From CAZDET01 sp964504335 (GTDB lineage Bacteria; Bacteroidota; Bacteroidia; Chitinophagales; Saprospiraceae): a stretch of 64,000 nucleotides of DNA. Shown one piece after another: positions 1 through 7,537 of the stretch. Position numbers and translations under genes: made by a program. The notes below the pieces were generated by a model. The model did no database searches and had not been told where the DNA came from. It worked only from the letters and a program-made list of their open reading frames with translations. The first letter of the stretch is position 1; each line of letters starts with the position of its first letter. The DNA is taken from NCBI GenBank assembly GCA_964504335.1, contig CAZDET010000016.1:1-64000 (forward strand). Direction: 5' to 3'.

Positions 1-224
1 ACCAGGGCGTGCGCAGCGCACGCGGCTACCAGCAATGGAAACGGCCGTGTGAAAAAGTGGGCTATTTTGTGAGAACGGCTGCCGCTGGGGCAACTATTGG
101 ATGGTCCAATAAAGATACGCGCTTAGCGCCTAACAAGCAAGCCCTGATTAGCCCAAACGCCAAAAACTCCCCTACCGACCATTTTGATGCGTGTGCCCTA
201 GAGAACAATTAGGAACGTTCGGAC

Positions 225-1304
225 TCATAATGTAGCCAGCCGTTGCCGCAGCCAGTGATCCGCCAGTACCAGGGCGGTCATGGCCTCCACAATCGGGACG
301 GCCCGCGGAAGAACGCAGGGGTCGTGCCGACCTTTACCCTGTACGATGACCATTTCTCCGTCTTTATTGATGCTCTCCTGATCGGGCACAATAGTAGCAA
401 CGGGTTTGAAGGCGGCCCGAAAATAGATATCCATTCCATTGGAGATGCCACCCTGGACACCGCCGCTGTGGTTGGTACGGGTCTTCACTTCCTCCCCGTC
501 TTTGTAAAACGCGTCGTTGTGTTCGCTGCCGCGCAGGGCAACGCCGGCAAATCCGGATCCGTATTCGAAGCCTTTACAGGCGTTGATACTCAGAATAGCT
601 TTTCCGAGGTCGGCGTGGAGCTTGTCGAATACCGGTTCGCCCCATCCTGCGGGCACGCCGGTGGCTACCGCACTGACGGTGCCTCCGATGGTATCTCCAG
701 CCTTGCGCACTTCTTTAATCAGGGTTTCCATGCGAGCGGCCATGTCGGGATCGGGGCAGCGAACTGGGGTTTCTTCCGTGCGCTGCAGGTCGAGTTTGTC
801 ATAGGGCGTATCGAGAATCAAGGTGCCAACCTGACTAACGTAGGCCCGGATTTCTACTCCTGCCTGGCGTAGTAGTTGCTTGGCCACGGCGCCGGCGGCT
901 ACCCGAGCGGCTGTTTCGCGGGCGGAGGACCGTCCCCCGCCGCGGTAATCGCGGATGCCGTACTTTTGCTGAAAGGTATAATCGGCGTGGCTGGGGCGGT
1001 ATTTATCGGCGATGTGGGAGTAGTCTTTAGACCGCTGATCGGCATTGCGGATCACCATGCCGATGGGGGTACCGGTAGTGACGCCTTCGAATACACCGGA
1101 AAGCAGCTCGACCACATCGGCTTCTTTGCGTTGAGTGACAATTTTCGACTGTCCGGGACGCCGGCGGTTCATCTCCCGTTGAAGTTCTTCTGTATTGAGG
1201 GCCAGGCCCGCCGGACACCCCTCTATGATCAGGCCCAGGGCGGGGCCGTGGCTTTCGCCGAAGGTCGTTACTTTAAATGCGTTGCCAAAGGTGCTACCTG
1301 CCAC
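225..1304 (-). CDS. aroC: Chorismate synthase
   Basis: This enzyme makes chorismate from 5-enolpyruvylshikimate 3-phosphate, the last step of the shikimate pathway, using reduced FMN in the cytoplasm. The 359-residue product has the usual family length and its signatures: FGESHGPALG near residue 15, the FMN-binding stretch RPSHADYTF ... RGGGRSSARET at about 103-130, and GGISNGMDIYFR near the C-terminus. The start MAGSTFGN fits the family start closely. It stands alone, divergent from the FKBP gene, with a promoter-like box 36 bases upstream. The long plus-strand frames across it are shadows. Confidence 0.97.
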   Translation of the reverse strand: MAGSTFGNAFKVTTFGESHGPALGLIIEGCPAGLALNTEELQREMNRRRPGQSKIVTQRKEADVVELLSGVFEGVTTGTPIGMVIRNADQRSKDYSHIADKYRPSHADYTFQQKYGIRDYRGGGRSSARETAARVAAGAVAKQLLRQAGVEIRAYVSQVGTLILDTPYDKLDLQRTEETPVRCPDPDMAARMETLIKEVRKAGDTIGGTVSAVATGVPAGWGEPVFDKLHADLGKAILSINACKGFEYGSGFAGVALRGSEHNDAFYKDGEEVKTRTNHSGGVQGGISNGMDIYFRAAFKPVATIVPDQESINKDGEMVIVQGKGRHDPCVLPRAVPIVEAMTALVLADHWLRQRLATL

Positions 1305-1339
1305 GATATATTAGGTTGAGTGTGGAAAGATTATTTGCT

Positions 1340-1347
1340 CAAAAATA
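1340..1347 (-). promoter_or_regulatory. Candidate -7 box for aroC
   Basis: Read on the minus strand this is TATTTTTG, an exact match to the Bacteroidota -7 consensus TAnnTTTG, 36 bases before the aroC start. No TTG is seen at the preferred upstream distance, so the call rests on one box. Confidence 0.35.
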
Positions 1348-1434
1348 AGACCCGAAACAATCATTCTCCGGTCGAAAGTCGTTCCTTTGACCGGAAGTAG
1401 TTACATTCTTCCGTTATTTTGATAAATTATTTTG

Positions 1435-2016
1435 ATGGATTCACTCAGTTACAATTTGGGCGTGTTGCTCGCTCAAAACCTTAAGCAACAAGGATTTGAC
1501 ACCCTTAACCCACAGGAATTGGCCACCGGCATCGAAGATATGATGGCAGGTGCACCCAAAGTTGACCTACAACAAGCTAACGCAATCGTCCAGCAGTTTA
1601 TTCAGGCTAAACAGGCTACCATGCACGGCGATAATAAGGAGGCCGGAGAGCAGTTTCTCGTCGAAAATGCCAAGCGTGAACAAGTAAAAGTTACCGAAAG
1701 CGGCCTGCAATACGAAGTATTACAAGAAGGGAACGGCTCCAGTCCGAAACCTACCGATCAGGTTACCGTTCACTATCATGGCACCTTGATTGACGGGACT
1801 GTTTTCGATAGCTCTGTTCGACGGGGTCAGCCGGCGACCTTTGGACTCAATCAGGTAATTTCCGGATGGACAGAAGGGCTGCAACTAATGAAAGAAGGAG
1901 CAAAGTACCGGTTTTTCGTTCCGTACAACCTCGCATACGGAAGCCGCGAGGCCGGAGATACCATCAAGCCGTTTTCCACGTTAATTTTTGACGTGGATCT
2001 GCTGAAGGTTCAATAA
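1435..2016 (+). CDS. FKBP-type peptidyl-prolyl isomerase
   Basis: This is a cytoplasmic prolyl cis-trans isomerase and probable folding chaperone of the Mip/FkpA type. The 193-residue product has an N-terminal helical dimerisation segment (about residues 1-80, FKBP_N-like, with SLSYNLGVLLAQNLK) and a C-terminal FKBP domain (about 85-193) with VTVHYHGTLIDGTVFDSS, GLNQVISGWTEGLQLM and VPYNLAYG. There is no signal peptide, unlike many Mip proteins, so it probably acts inside the cell. A TTG lies one codon upstream, but the ATG at 1435 is the better start. A long hairpin follows the stop codon. Confidence 0.93.
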   Translation: MDSLSYNLGVLLAQNLKQQGFDTLNPQELATGIEDMMAGAPKVDLQQANAIVQQFIQAKQATMHGDNKEAGEQFLVENAKREQVKVTESGLQYEVLQEGNGSSPKPTDQVTVHYHGTLIDGTVFDSSVRRGQPATFGLNQVISGWTEGLQLMKEGAKYRFFVPYNLAYGSREAGDTIKPFSTLIFDVDLLKVQ

Positions 2017-2037
2017 CTTACAAGTACCAATACGCCT

Positions 2038-2088
2038 GCCGATGTGCCAATTTCATCAGAAAGAAATGTAGTTAACTGGCAGATCGGC
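2038..2088 (+). repeat. Inverted repeat behind the FKBP gene
   Basis: Arms 2038-2049 and 2077-2088 are complementary over 11 of 12 positions (GCCGATGTGCCA and TGGCAGATCGGC), separated by 27 bases. It lies 22 bases behind the FKBP stop. It could be a terminator-like or RNA-stabilising structure, but no T-tract follows. Confidence 0.35.
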
Positions 2089-2162
2089 CCATTACCACCT
2101 CGATAAGAACAACACTTATTGTACATTTTACAATAATAATCGCTGCGTTGTCAGTGGATTGT

Positions 2163-2170
2163 TAATTTTG
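2163..2170 (+). promoter_or_regulatory. Candidate -7 box for the glucan phosphorylase
   Basis: TAATTTTG matches the Bacteroidota -7 consensus TAnnTTTG and lies 53 bases before the phosphorylase ATG in the 207-base gap behind the FKBP gene. A TTG is present upstream but closer than the usual 18-21 base spacing. Confidence 0.35.
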
Positions 2171-2223
2171 CTATCTCACTACGGTGGGGAAACCTTCTGT
2201 AGAATTACTTAAAGTGCTTTCAA

Positions 2224-4782
2224 ATGATCGGTCAACTAAGTGATAGCCAAATCCGGCTCAAGAAAATCTTCATCGAGAATCAGTTGCCACCTGCGCTCGA
2301 ACCTCTTCGACGATTAGCCTACAATTTGTGGTGGTCGTGGCACAAGGATGCCAGCGAACTCTTCAGATCCATTGACCAGGAGCTGTTCATTCGCTTGAAC
2401 TACAATCCCGTAGCGCTTCTGGATAATCTGGACAGCGCCACCATAAACCGCCTGGCTGATGACGAAGATTTTCTGCAGCGGCTTAGCGTGATCGATCAGA
2501 CGTTTCAGGCCTATCTCAATGAGCCGCGTACTGCCGATCAGCCGAAAATTGCCTACTTCTGCATGGAGTATGGGCTGCATATTAGCCTGCGGCTGTACTC
2601 TGGCGGCCTGGGCGTACTCGCGGGCGACTACCTCAAGGAGGCCAGCGATTCCAATTCGGAAATGGTGGCCGTCGGTTTGTTGTACCGCTACGGATACTTT
2701 ACGCAGTCGGTAGCGCTGAATGGGGATCAAATCCACAATTTTCCCGCCCAGGAATTCACCAAGTTGCCCGTTTCGCCGGTGCGCAATGATCAGGGTGAGT
2801 GGATGAAGATTCACATTACCCTGCTGGGACGGATCGTGACCGCCAAGATTTGGAAACTACAAGTAGGTCGGGTGCCCCTGTATCTACTCGATACCGATAT
2901 TGAAGAAAACTCCTGGGAAGACCGTACCCTGACGCATCAGCTGTACGGAGGTGATAACGAGCACCGCCTCAAGCAGGAAATCCTGTTGGGGATTGGTGGC
3001 ATCCGGGCGCTCCAGGCAATGGGTATCGAAGCGGAACTTTACCACTGCAATGAAGGTCATGCCGCTTTCCTCGGTCTGGAGCGGCTGCGCACCTATCTCA
3101 ATCGTGGGTTTACCTACGAGGAATCGACCGAAATCGTGCGCTCCAGTGCCCTGTATACCACCCATACTCCGGTGCCGGCTGGCCATGACCATTTTCCGGA
3201 ACACCTCATGCGCAGTTACCTTCAGTCCACTGCGGATGAGCTCGGGATTGCCTGGGAGGACTTCATGGCACTTGGTCGTAAGCAGCCCGATGATGCGCAG
3301 GAGGATTTCAGTATGAGTAACCTGGCGATCCGATTATCCCAGGAGGTGAATGGTGTGAGCAAGCTGCACGGGACCGTCTCGCAAAAGATGTTTAATGAGC
3401 TGTATCCCGGCTACAACTCCGAAGAACTCCATATCGGATATGTAACCAACAGCGTGCACTATCCTACGTGGATTGCTCCTGAACTCAACAAGCTGTATGT
3501 TCGGAATTTCGGGGATGCATTTCTTAAGGATCAATCGAATCCAGACCACTGGCGGAAAATCCATCAGGTAGACAATGCCGAACTGGTGGAAATTCGCAAG
3601 GGGCAAAAGAAGAAACTGCTCGCTTACGTGCGGGATAAACTGCAGGAAGACCTGACGCGCCGTGGAGAAAACCCACGCGCCATCTTTGAAATCCTTAATG
3701 GGATCGAAGAAAACGCATTGATTTTTGGGTTTGCGCGGCGGTTTGCCACTTACAAACGGGCGCACCTGTTATTTTCAAATCTCGATAGACTTCGGACGTT
3801 GGTCAACGATCCGGAACGCCCCATTATGTTCCTCTATGCCGGGAAAGCCCACCCGGCCGACGGTGGTGGCCAGGATCTCATCCGACACATCATTCACATT
3901 TCCAAGCAGCCGGATTTCCAGGGGAAGGTGATCTTCCTGGAGAACTACAACATGGAAATGGCCAAACTGCTCTACCGAGGCGTAGATGTGTGGCTGAATA
4001 CGCCTACGCGCCCACTCGAAGCTTCCGGTACTTCCGGGATGAAGGCTTCACTAAATGGGACAGTCAACTTCAGCGTACTCGATGGCTGGTGGGCAGAGGG
4101 CTACCGACCCGATGCGGGTTGGGCGCTGCCTTTAGATCGTACCTACGATGACCAGAACCTTCAGAACGAGCTCGATGCAGAAACCATTTACAATATCATC
4201 GAGGATGAAATTGCGGCCACTTACTTTGATCGCGATGAGCAGGGCATTCCCCAAAAGTGGATGGAATACGTCAAGAACAACCTCGCAGAGGTAGCGCCGC
4301 ACTTCACCATGAAGCGCATGCTGGACGATTACTACGATCGATTCTACAATAAGCTGTACCGCCAGACCAAGCAAATTCGGCAAAACAACTACGAGCCCGC
4401 CCGGGAGCTGACCGTCTGGAAGCGCATGGTGGAGGAAAAGTGGCCCGGTTTGCACAGCTTGCACGTAGATACGATCGATGCGGCCAACCATTCCCTTCCG
4501 CTCGGACAGAAATTTCAGGCGACCGTCAGACTCGACCTCAACGGGTTGAGTCCCAACGATATCGGCATGGAAGTTGCGTTCTTTAAGCGCCTGAGCGAAT
4601 CGGAACTGGAGCTCAAATTTGCGGAGCCTTTCCAGATGGAATACACCGATGGGAACCAGGCAACCTTCCGGGTTAGCGTCGATCCGCATTTGGTAGGGGT
4701 GTACGAGTACGGCTTCCGCGCCTATCCCAAGCACCCGCTGCTGGCCAATCGCCAGGATCTTAACCTGGTATACTGGGCCTGA
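2224..4782 (+). CDS. glgP: Alpha-glucan (glycogen/maltodextrin) phosphorylase, GT35
   Basis: This enzyme releases glucose 1-phosphate from alpha-1,4-glucans using phosphate and pyridoxal phosphate. The 852-residue product is of the AlgP/DUF3417-containing branch: an N-terminal domain (about 10-110, with PLRRLAYNLWWSWH), then the phosphorylase core with IAYFCMEYGLH, YSGGLGVLAGDYLKEASD and the cofactor-site sequence EASGTSGMKASLNG, whose lysine is at about residue 607. The last 120 residues form a family-typical extension. It converges with the glycosyltransferase gene, sharing a terminator. With the GH13 lipoprotein and Sus genes 30-45 kb away it would feed imported glucan into glycolysis (inference). 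Confidence 0.95.
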   Translation: MIGQLSDSQIRLKKIFIENQLPPALEPLRRLAYNLWWSWHKDASELFRSIDQELFIRLNYNPVALLDNLDSATINRLADDEDFLQRLSVIDQTFQAYLNEPRTADQPKIAYFCMEYGLHISLRLYSGGLGVLAGDYLKEASDSNSEMVAVGLLYRYGYFTQSVALNGDQIHNFPAQEFTKLPVSPVRNDQGEWMKIHITLLGRIVTAKIWKLQVGRVPLYLLDTDIEENSWEDRTLTHQLYGGDNEHRLKQEILLGIGGIRALQAMGIEAELYHCNEGHAAFLGLERLRTYLNRGFTYEESTEIVRSSALYTTHTPVPAGHDHFPEHLMRSYLQSTADELGIAWEDFMALGRKQPDDAQEDFSMSNLAIRLSQEVNGVSKLHGTVSQKMFNELYPGYNSEELHIGYVTNSVHYPTWIAPELNKLYVRNFGDAFLKDQSNPDHWRKIHQVDNAELVEIRKGQKKKLLAYVRDKLQEDLTRRGENPRAIFEILNGIEENALIFGFARRFATYKRAHLLFSNLDRLRTLVNDPERPIMFLYAGKAHPADGGGQDLIRHIIHISKQPDFQGKVIFLENYNMEMAKLLYRGVDVWLNTPTRPLEASGTSGMKASLNGTVNFSVLDGWWAEGYRPDAGWALPLDRTYDDQNLQNELDAETIYNIIEDEIAATYFDRDEQGIPQKWMEYVKNNLAEVAPHFTMKRMLDDYYDRFYNKLYRQTKQIRQNNYEPARELTVWKRMVEEKWPGLHSLHVDTIDAANHSLPLGQKFQATVRLDLNGLSPNDIGMEVAFFKRLSESELELKFAEPFQMEYTDGNQATFRVSVDPHLVGVYEYGFRAYPKHPLLANRQDLNLVYWA

Positions 4783-4793
4783 TAATATAGATT

Positions 4794-4833
4794 GAGGTTA
4801 AGGCTGCGGTTTAGCCGTGGCCTTAACCTCTTT
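4794..4833. terminator. Bidirectional terminator between glgP and the GT2 gene
   Basis: A perfect 11-base stem, GAGGTTAAGGC at 4794-4804 and GCCTTAACCTC at 4820-4830, with a 15-base loop, followed by TTT on the plus strand. It serves two convergent genes, and its right half lies inside the last codons of the glycosyltransferase. Confidence 0.7.
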
Positions 4834-5796
4834 CCCCAATTCCGCTTCGATCAAGTAAGCATTGTGGTCGACGGCATTTCGGACCATTAATTCCGCCAGA
4901 AAGCCCGTGACGAACAGAAGCGTACCCAGGATCATGCAGGTCAGGGAAATGTAGAAGTAGGGATTATCGGTTACGAGAATAGCCGGCAGTTTAGCCTGAA
5001 GGCGGTAGACTTTATTGATTCCAATCCACACTACGGCAATAAAACCAACGAGGAAAAGGAGCAGGCCGATCGTGCCGAAGAAGTGCATAGGGCGTTTGCC
5101 AAAACGTCCGACAAATGTAATGGACATCAGGTCCAGGAAGCCGTTGATAAACCGTTCCAATCCAAATTTGGAGATGCCGTACTGTCGTGCCCGGTGCTCC
5201 ACTACTTTTTCGCCTATTTGCTCGAAGCCCGCCCACTTGGCCAACAGCGGAATGTAGCGGTGCATTTCTCCGTACACCTCAATACTTTTAACGACATCCA
5301 ACCGGTAAGCCTTCAGGCCGCAATTGAAGTCGTGGAGCGGGATGCCGCTGATCCAACGGGTAATTCGATTAAAAAACTTGGAGGGAATGGTTTTCGACAG
5401 GGGGTCGTACCGCTTTTTCTTCCATCCGGAAATCAGGTCGAACCCCTCTTTTTCAATGAGCCGGACCAATTCCGGAATTTCATCCGGGCTATCCTGCAAG
5501 TCGGCATCCATCGTGATAACTACGCGTCCGCGGGCTGCTTGGAATCCCGTATTGAGGGCGGCTGATTTTCCGTAATTGCGACGAAACTTAATACCACGCA
5601 CATTGGGATTTACCCGATGCAGTGTTTCAATCACTGACCAGGAAGCGTCCTTGCTACCATCGTCTACAAAGATGATTTCGTATTGGAAACCCTCTTCTTC
5701 CACCACGCGGCGAATCCAGGCCTCGAGCTCCTGAAGTGACTCTTCCTCGTTGTAAAGCGGAATCACCAAACTTAAATCCATGCAAACACTTTTCAA
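4798..5796 (-). CDS. Glycosyltransferase family 2, DPM1/GtrB-like
   Basis: This protein probably moves a sugar onto a polyprenyl phosphate at the inner membrane. The 332 residues hold a GT-A domain (about 8-230) with LSLVIPLYNEEESLQEL, the VDDGSKD loop and the metal-binding MDADLQDSPDE. Two membrane helices follow at about 235-260 and 278-305, the layout of GtrB/ArnC-type enzymes. It is the last gene of a four-gene minus-strand operon and overlaps the DUF4199 gene by four bases. The sugar and acceptor cannot be read from the sequence. Confidence 0.9.
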   Translation of the reverse strand: MKSVCMDLSLVIPLYNEEESLQELEAWIRRVVEEEGFQYEIIFVDDGSKDASWSVIETLHRVNPNVRGIKFRRNYGKSAALNTGFQAARGRVVITMDADLQDSPDEIPELVRLIEKEGFDLISGWKKKRYDPLSKTIPSKFFNRITRWISGIPLHDFNCGLKAYRLDVVKSIEVYGEMHRYIPLLAKWAGFEQIGEKVVEHRARQYGISKFGLERFINGFLDLMSITFVGRFGKRPMHFFGTIGLLLFLVGFIAVVWIGINKVYRLQAKLPAILVTDNPYFYISLTCMILGTLLFVTGFLAELMVRNAVDHNAYLIEAELGKEVKATAKPQP

Positions 5797-6266
5797 CGGT
5801 TTCTCAGAAAAAAGGCCAAAATAACGGCAAGAATAAACCCGGTAATCAGACTGCGGAAGTACGACAACAGAGTGGTGCCGAACGTAATTTCGAGGGCATC
5901 GCGGCCGCCCACTTCTTCCAGAAGCTCCCGCGCGGCCAGGTCGTTGGCTTGCAGATCGACTAAGCCGGGATCAACGTATTTGAATAACACGAAGTAATAG
6001 CCGTAGTAAAACACATTTGCAATTACAAATACCAAAAAAGCCGGCCGCAGATAGGGTAGGACTTGGTCCGACCGGATGAGACCGGCACCTTGATACATTG
6101 CATAGAGATAAAATATCGTGGCACTGATAGGTACCCAGGGTTGGAAAATGTAGGTCTTTTCAACAAAGTAAAAAACGCTTATCCATGCGATAGTAGCCAG
6201 TCCGGCCAGGCATCCCCAAATGATGCTGCGCCCCTTCCAGCTTTCCTGATCTACGATTGTTTCCAC
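5793..6266 (-). CDS. DUF4199-type membrane protein
   Basis: This is a 157-residue integral membrane protein with four predicted helices, at about 17-35, 40-60, 72-95 and 132-155, and short charged ends. Length, helix pattern and neighbours match the DUF4199 family, which is common in Bacteroidota and has no established function. It overlaps the preceding dihydroorotase-like gene by 16 bases and the following glycosyltransferase by four, so translation is probably coupled and the product may work with the glycosyltransferase (inference). Confidence 0.75.
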   Translation of the reverse strand: METIVDQESWKGRSIIWGCLAGLATIAWISVFYFVEKTYIFQPWVPISATIFYLYAMYQGAGLIRSDQVLPYLRPAFLVFVIANVFYYGYYFVLFKYVDPGLVDLQANDLAARELLEEVGGRDALEITFGTTLLSYFRSLITGFILAVILAFFLRNR

Positions 6267-7519
6267 CAGCGTCCTTTATTGAAGATTCCGAGTACCCTGG
6301 CCCGCAACGATTGCCCTTCCAGTGGGTTGTTGATGGCTTTTGATACCAGTAGTGCATTTGTCACTTTCCAAACAGCTTCGGGGTCAAAAAAGGTCAATTC
6401 GGCTGGTTCGCCTATGCCTATGAATGCGTTCGGTAACCCAAGTATTGCCCGAGGGTGATTGCTGAAACCGGCAACGAATTGTTCGAGAGGCATCTGGTCG
6501 TTCAGCGCTGTCCAGGCAGTAGCAAAGGCGGTCTCTAATCCGGTGGCGCCGAAGGCGGCGTAGGGAAATTCGAGGGCCTTGGCTTCCGACTCGTAGGGAC
6601 GGTGGTTGGAGGTGATGCAGTCGATTGTTCGATCGTGAACTCCTGCTACAAGCGCCTGTCGGTCTTCCTCGCGGCGGAGGGGCGGCAGAACCTTAAAATT
6701 ACTGTCGAAATCGGTGAGCGCGGAGTGATTAAACAATAGATTAAGAGCCGGCACAGAGGCGCTGACGCGCAGGCCTGCCTGCTTGGCCTGCCGTACCTTT
6801 TCGATCCCGATAGCCGTGGAAAGTCCGTAGATGTGCAATCGGCTACCGGTGTATTCGAGCAACTGCAAATCCCGATCGATCATCAGGCTTTCGGCCAGTT
6901 CGGGCAACCCCGTCAGGCCGAGCTGCGTGCTAATTGCTCCTTCGTGCATCTGTCCATTGCCTGCAATACTCGCTTCCTGTGGAAGATTAATGACGAGTCC
7001 GTCGAATGACTTGACATACCGCAGGGCCCGCAGCATCAGTCCGGCGTGTTGTATAGGAGCCGTTCCATCTGTAAAAGCGTGGGCACCTGCCTGCCGCATG
7101 TCCATCATTTCGGTAATGTCCGTACCCGCACAGGCTCGGCTGATCGCTCCCAGTGGCAATAGGTGGACGGGCGTATTTTCCGATCGCTCGATCAAGTAGC
7201 GAACGCCCGATTTGGAATCGATAACCGGATCGGTATTCGGCACCACCGCAACGGCGGTATATCCGCCGCGAGCGGCGGCGGCGGCAAAGGAATCGACGTC
7301 TTCGCGGTATTCATAGCCGGGATCACCCACTTGTGCGCCAATGTCGACCCATCCAGGGGAACAGTGTCCATTTGGCCATTCAATAACCTCCCGGTCGGCG
7401 GCAGGTAAGTCCTTACCGATATTGCTGATTTGCTCTCCATCGATCTGCACGTCGACCCGCTGACCATTAAACGGGCTGTTGACATCAATGATTTGCAGAT
7501 TCCGAAAAAGCCATTTCAT
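6251..7519 (-). CDS. Dihydroorotase-like protein without metal ligands (pseudo-dihydroorotase)
   Basis: The fold is that of dihydroorotase, the third enzyme of pyrimidine synthesis, and the 422-residue length fits. The catalytic site is not intact. The metal-binding HxH of the family (in DxHxHxR) is replaced by G61 and Q63 in DIGAQVGDPG, and the aspartate of the late TDH motif is asparagine (TSNHRPY, N305). This is the known non-catalytic dihydroorotase of many Bacteroidota and Pseudomonas; in Pseudomonas the equivalent protein is a structural partner of aspartate transcarbamoylase. It sits 18 bases behind the BatA-like gene. Annotation as an active PyrC would be misleading. Confidence 0.9.
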   Translation of the reverse strand: MKWLFRNLQIIDVNSPFNGQRVDVQIDGEQISNIGKDLPAADREVIEWPNGHCSPGWVDIGAQVGDPGYEYREDVDSFAAAAARGGYTAVAVVPNTDPVIDSKSGVRYLIERSENTPVHLLPLGAISRACAGTDITEMMDMRQAGAHAFTDGTAPIQHAGLMLRALRYVKSFDGLVINLPQEASIAGNGQMHEGAISTQLGLTGLPELAESLMIDRDLQLLEYTGSRLHIYGLSTAIGIEKVRQAKQAGLRVSASVPALNLLFNHSALTDFDSNFKVLPPLRREEDRQALVAGVHDRTIDCITSNHRPYESEAKALEFPYAAFGATGLETAFATAWTALNDQMPLEQFVAGFSNHPRAILGLPNAFIGIGEPAELTFFDPEAVWKVTNALLVSKAINNPLEGQSLRARVLGIFNKGRWWKQS

Positions 7520-7537
7520 AAAAAGGCGGTTTGGGCA

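Noticed and set aside
1..224. A 67-codon plus-strand frame (9-212), open to the window edge, and a GC-rich palindrome near the start
   Set aside because: The frame has no recognisable protein character and a GTG start inside the palindrome. It could be the end of a gene outside the window, but nothing supports this.
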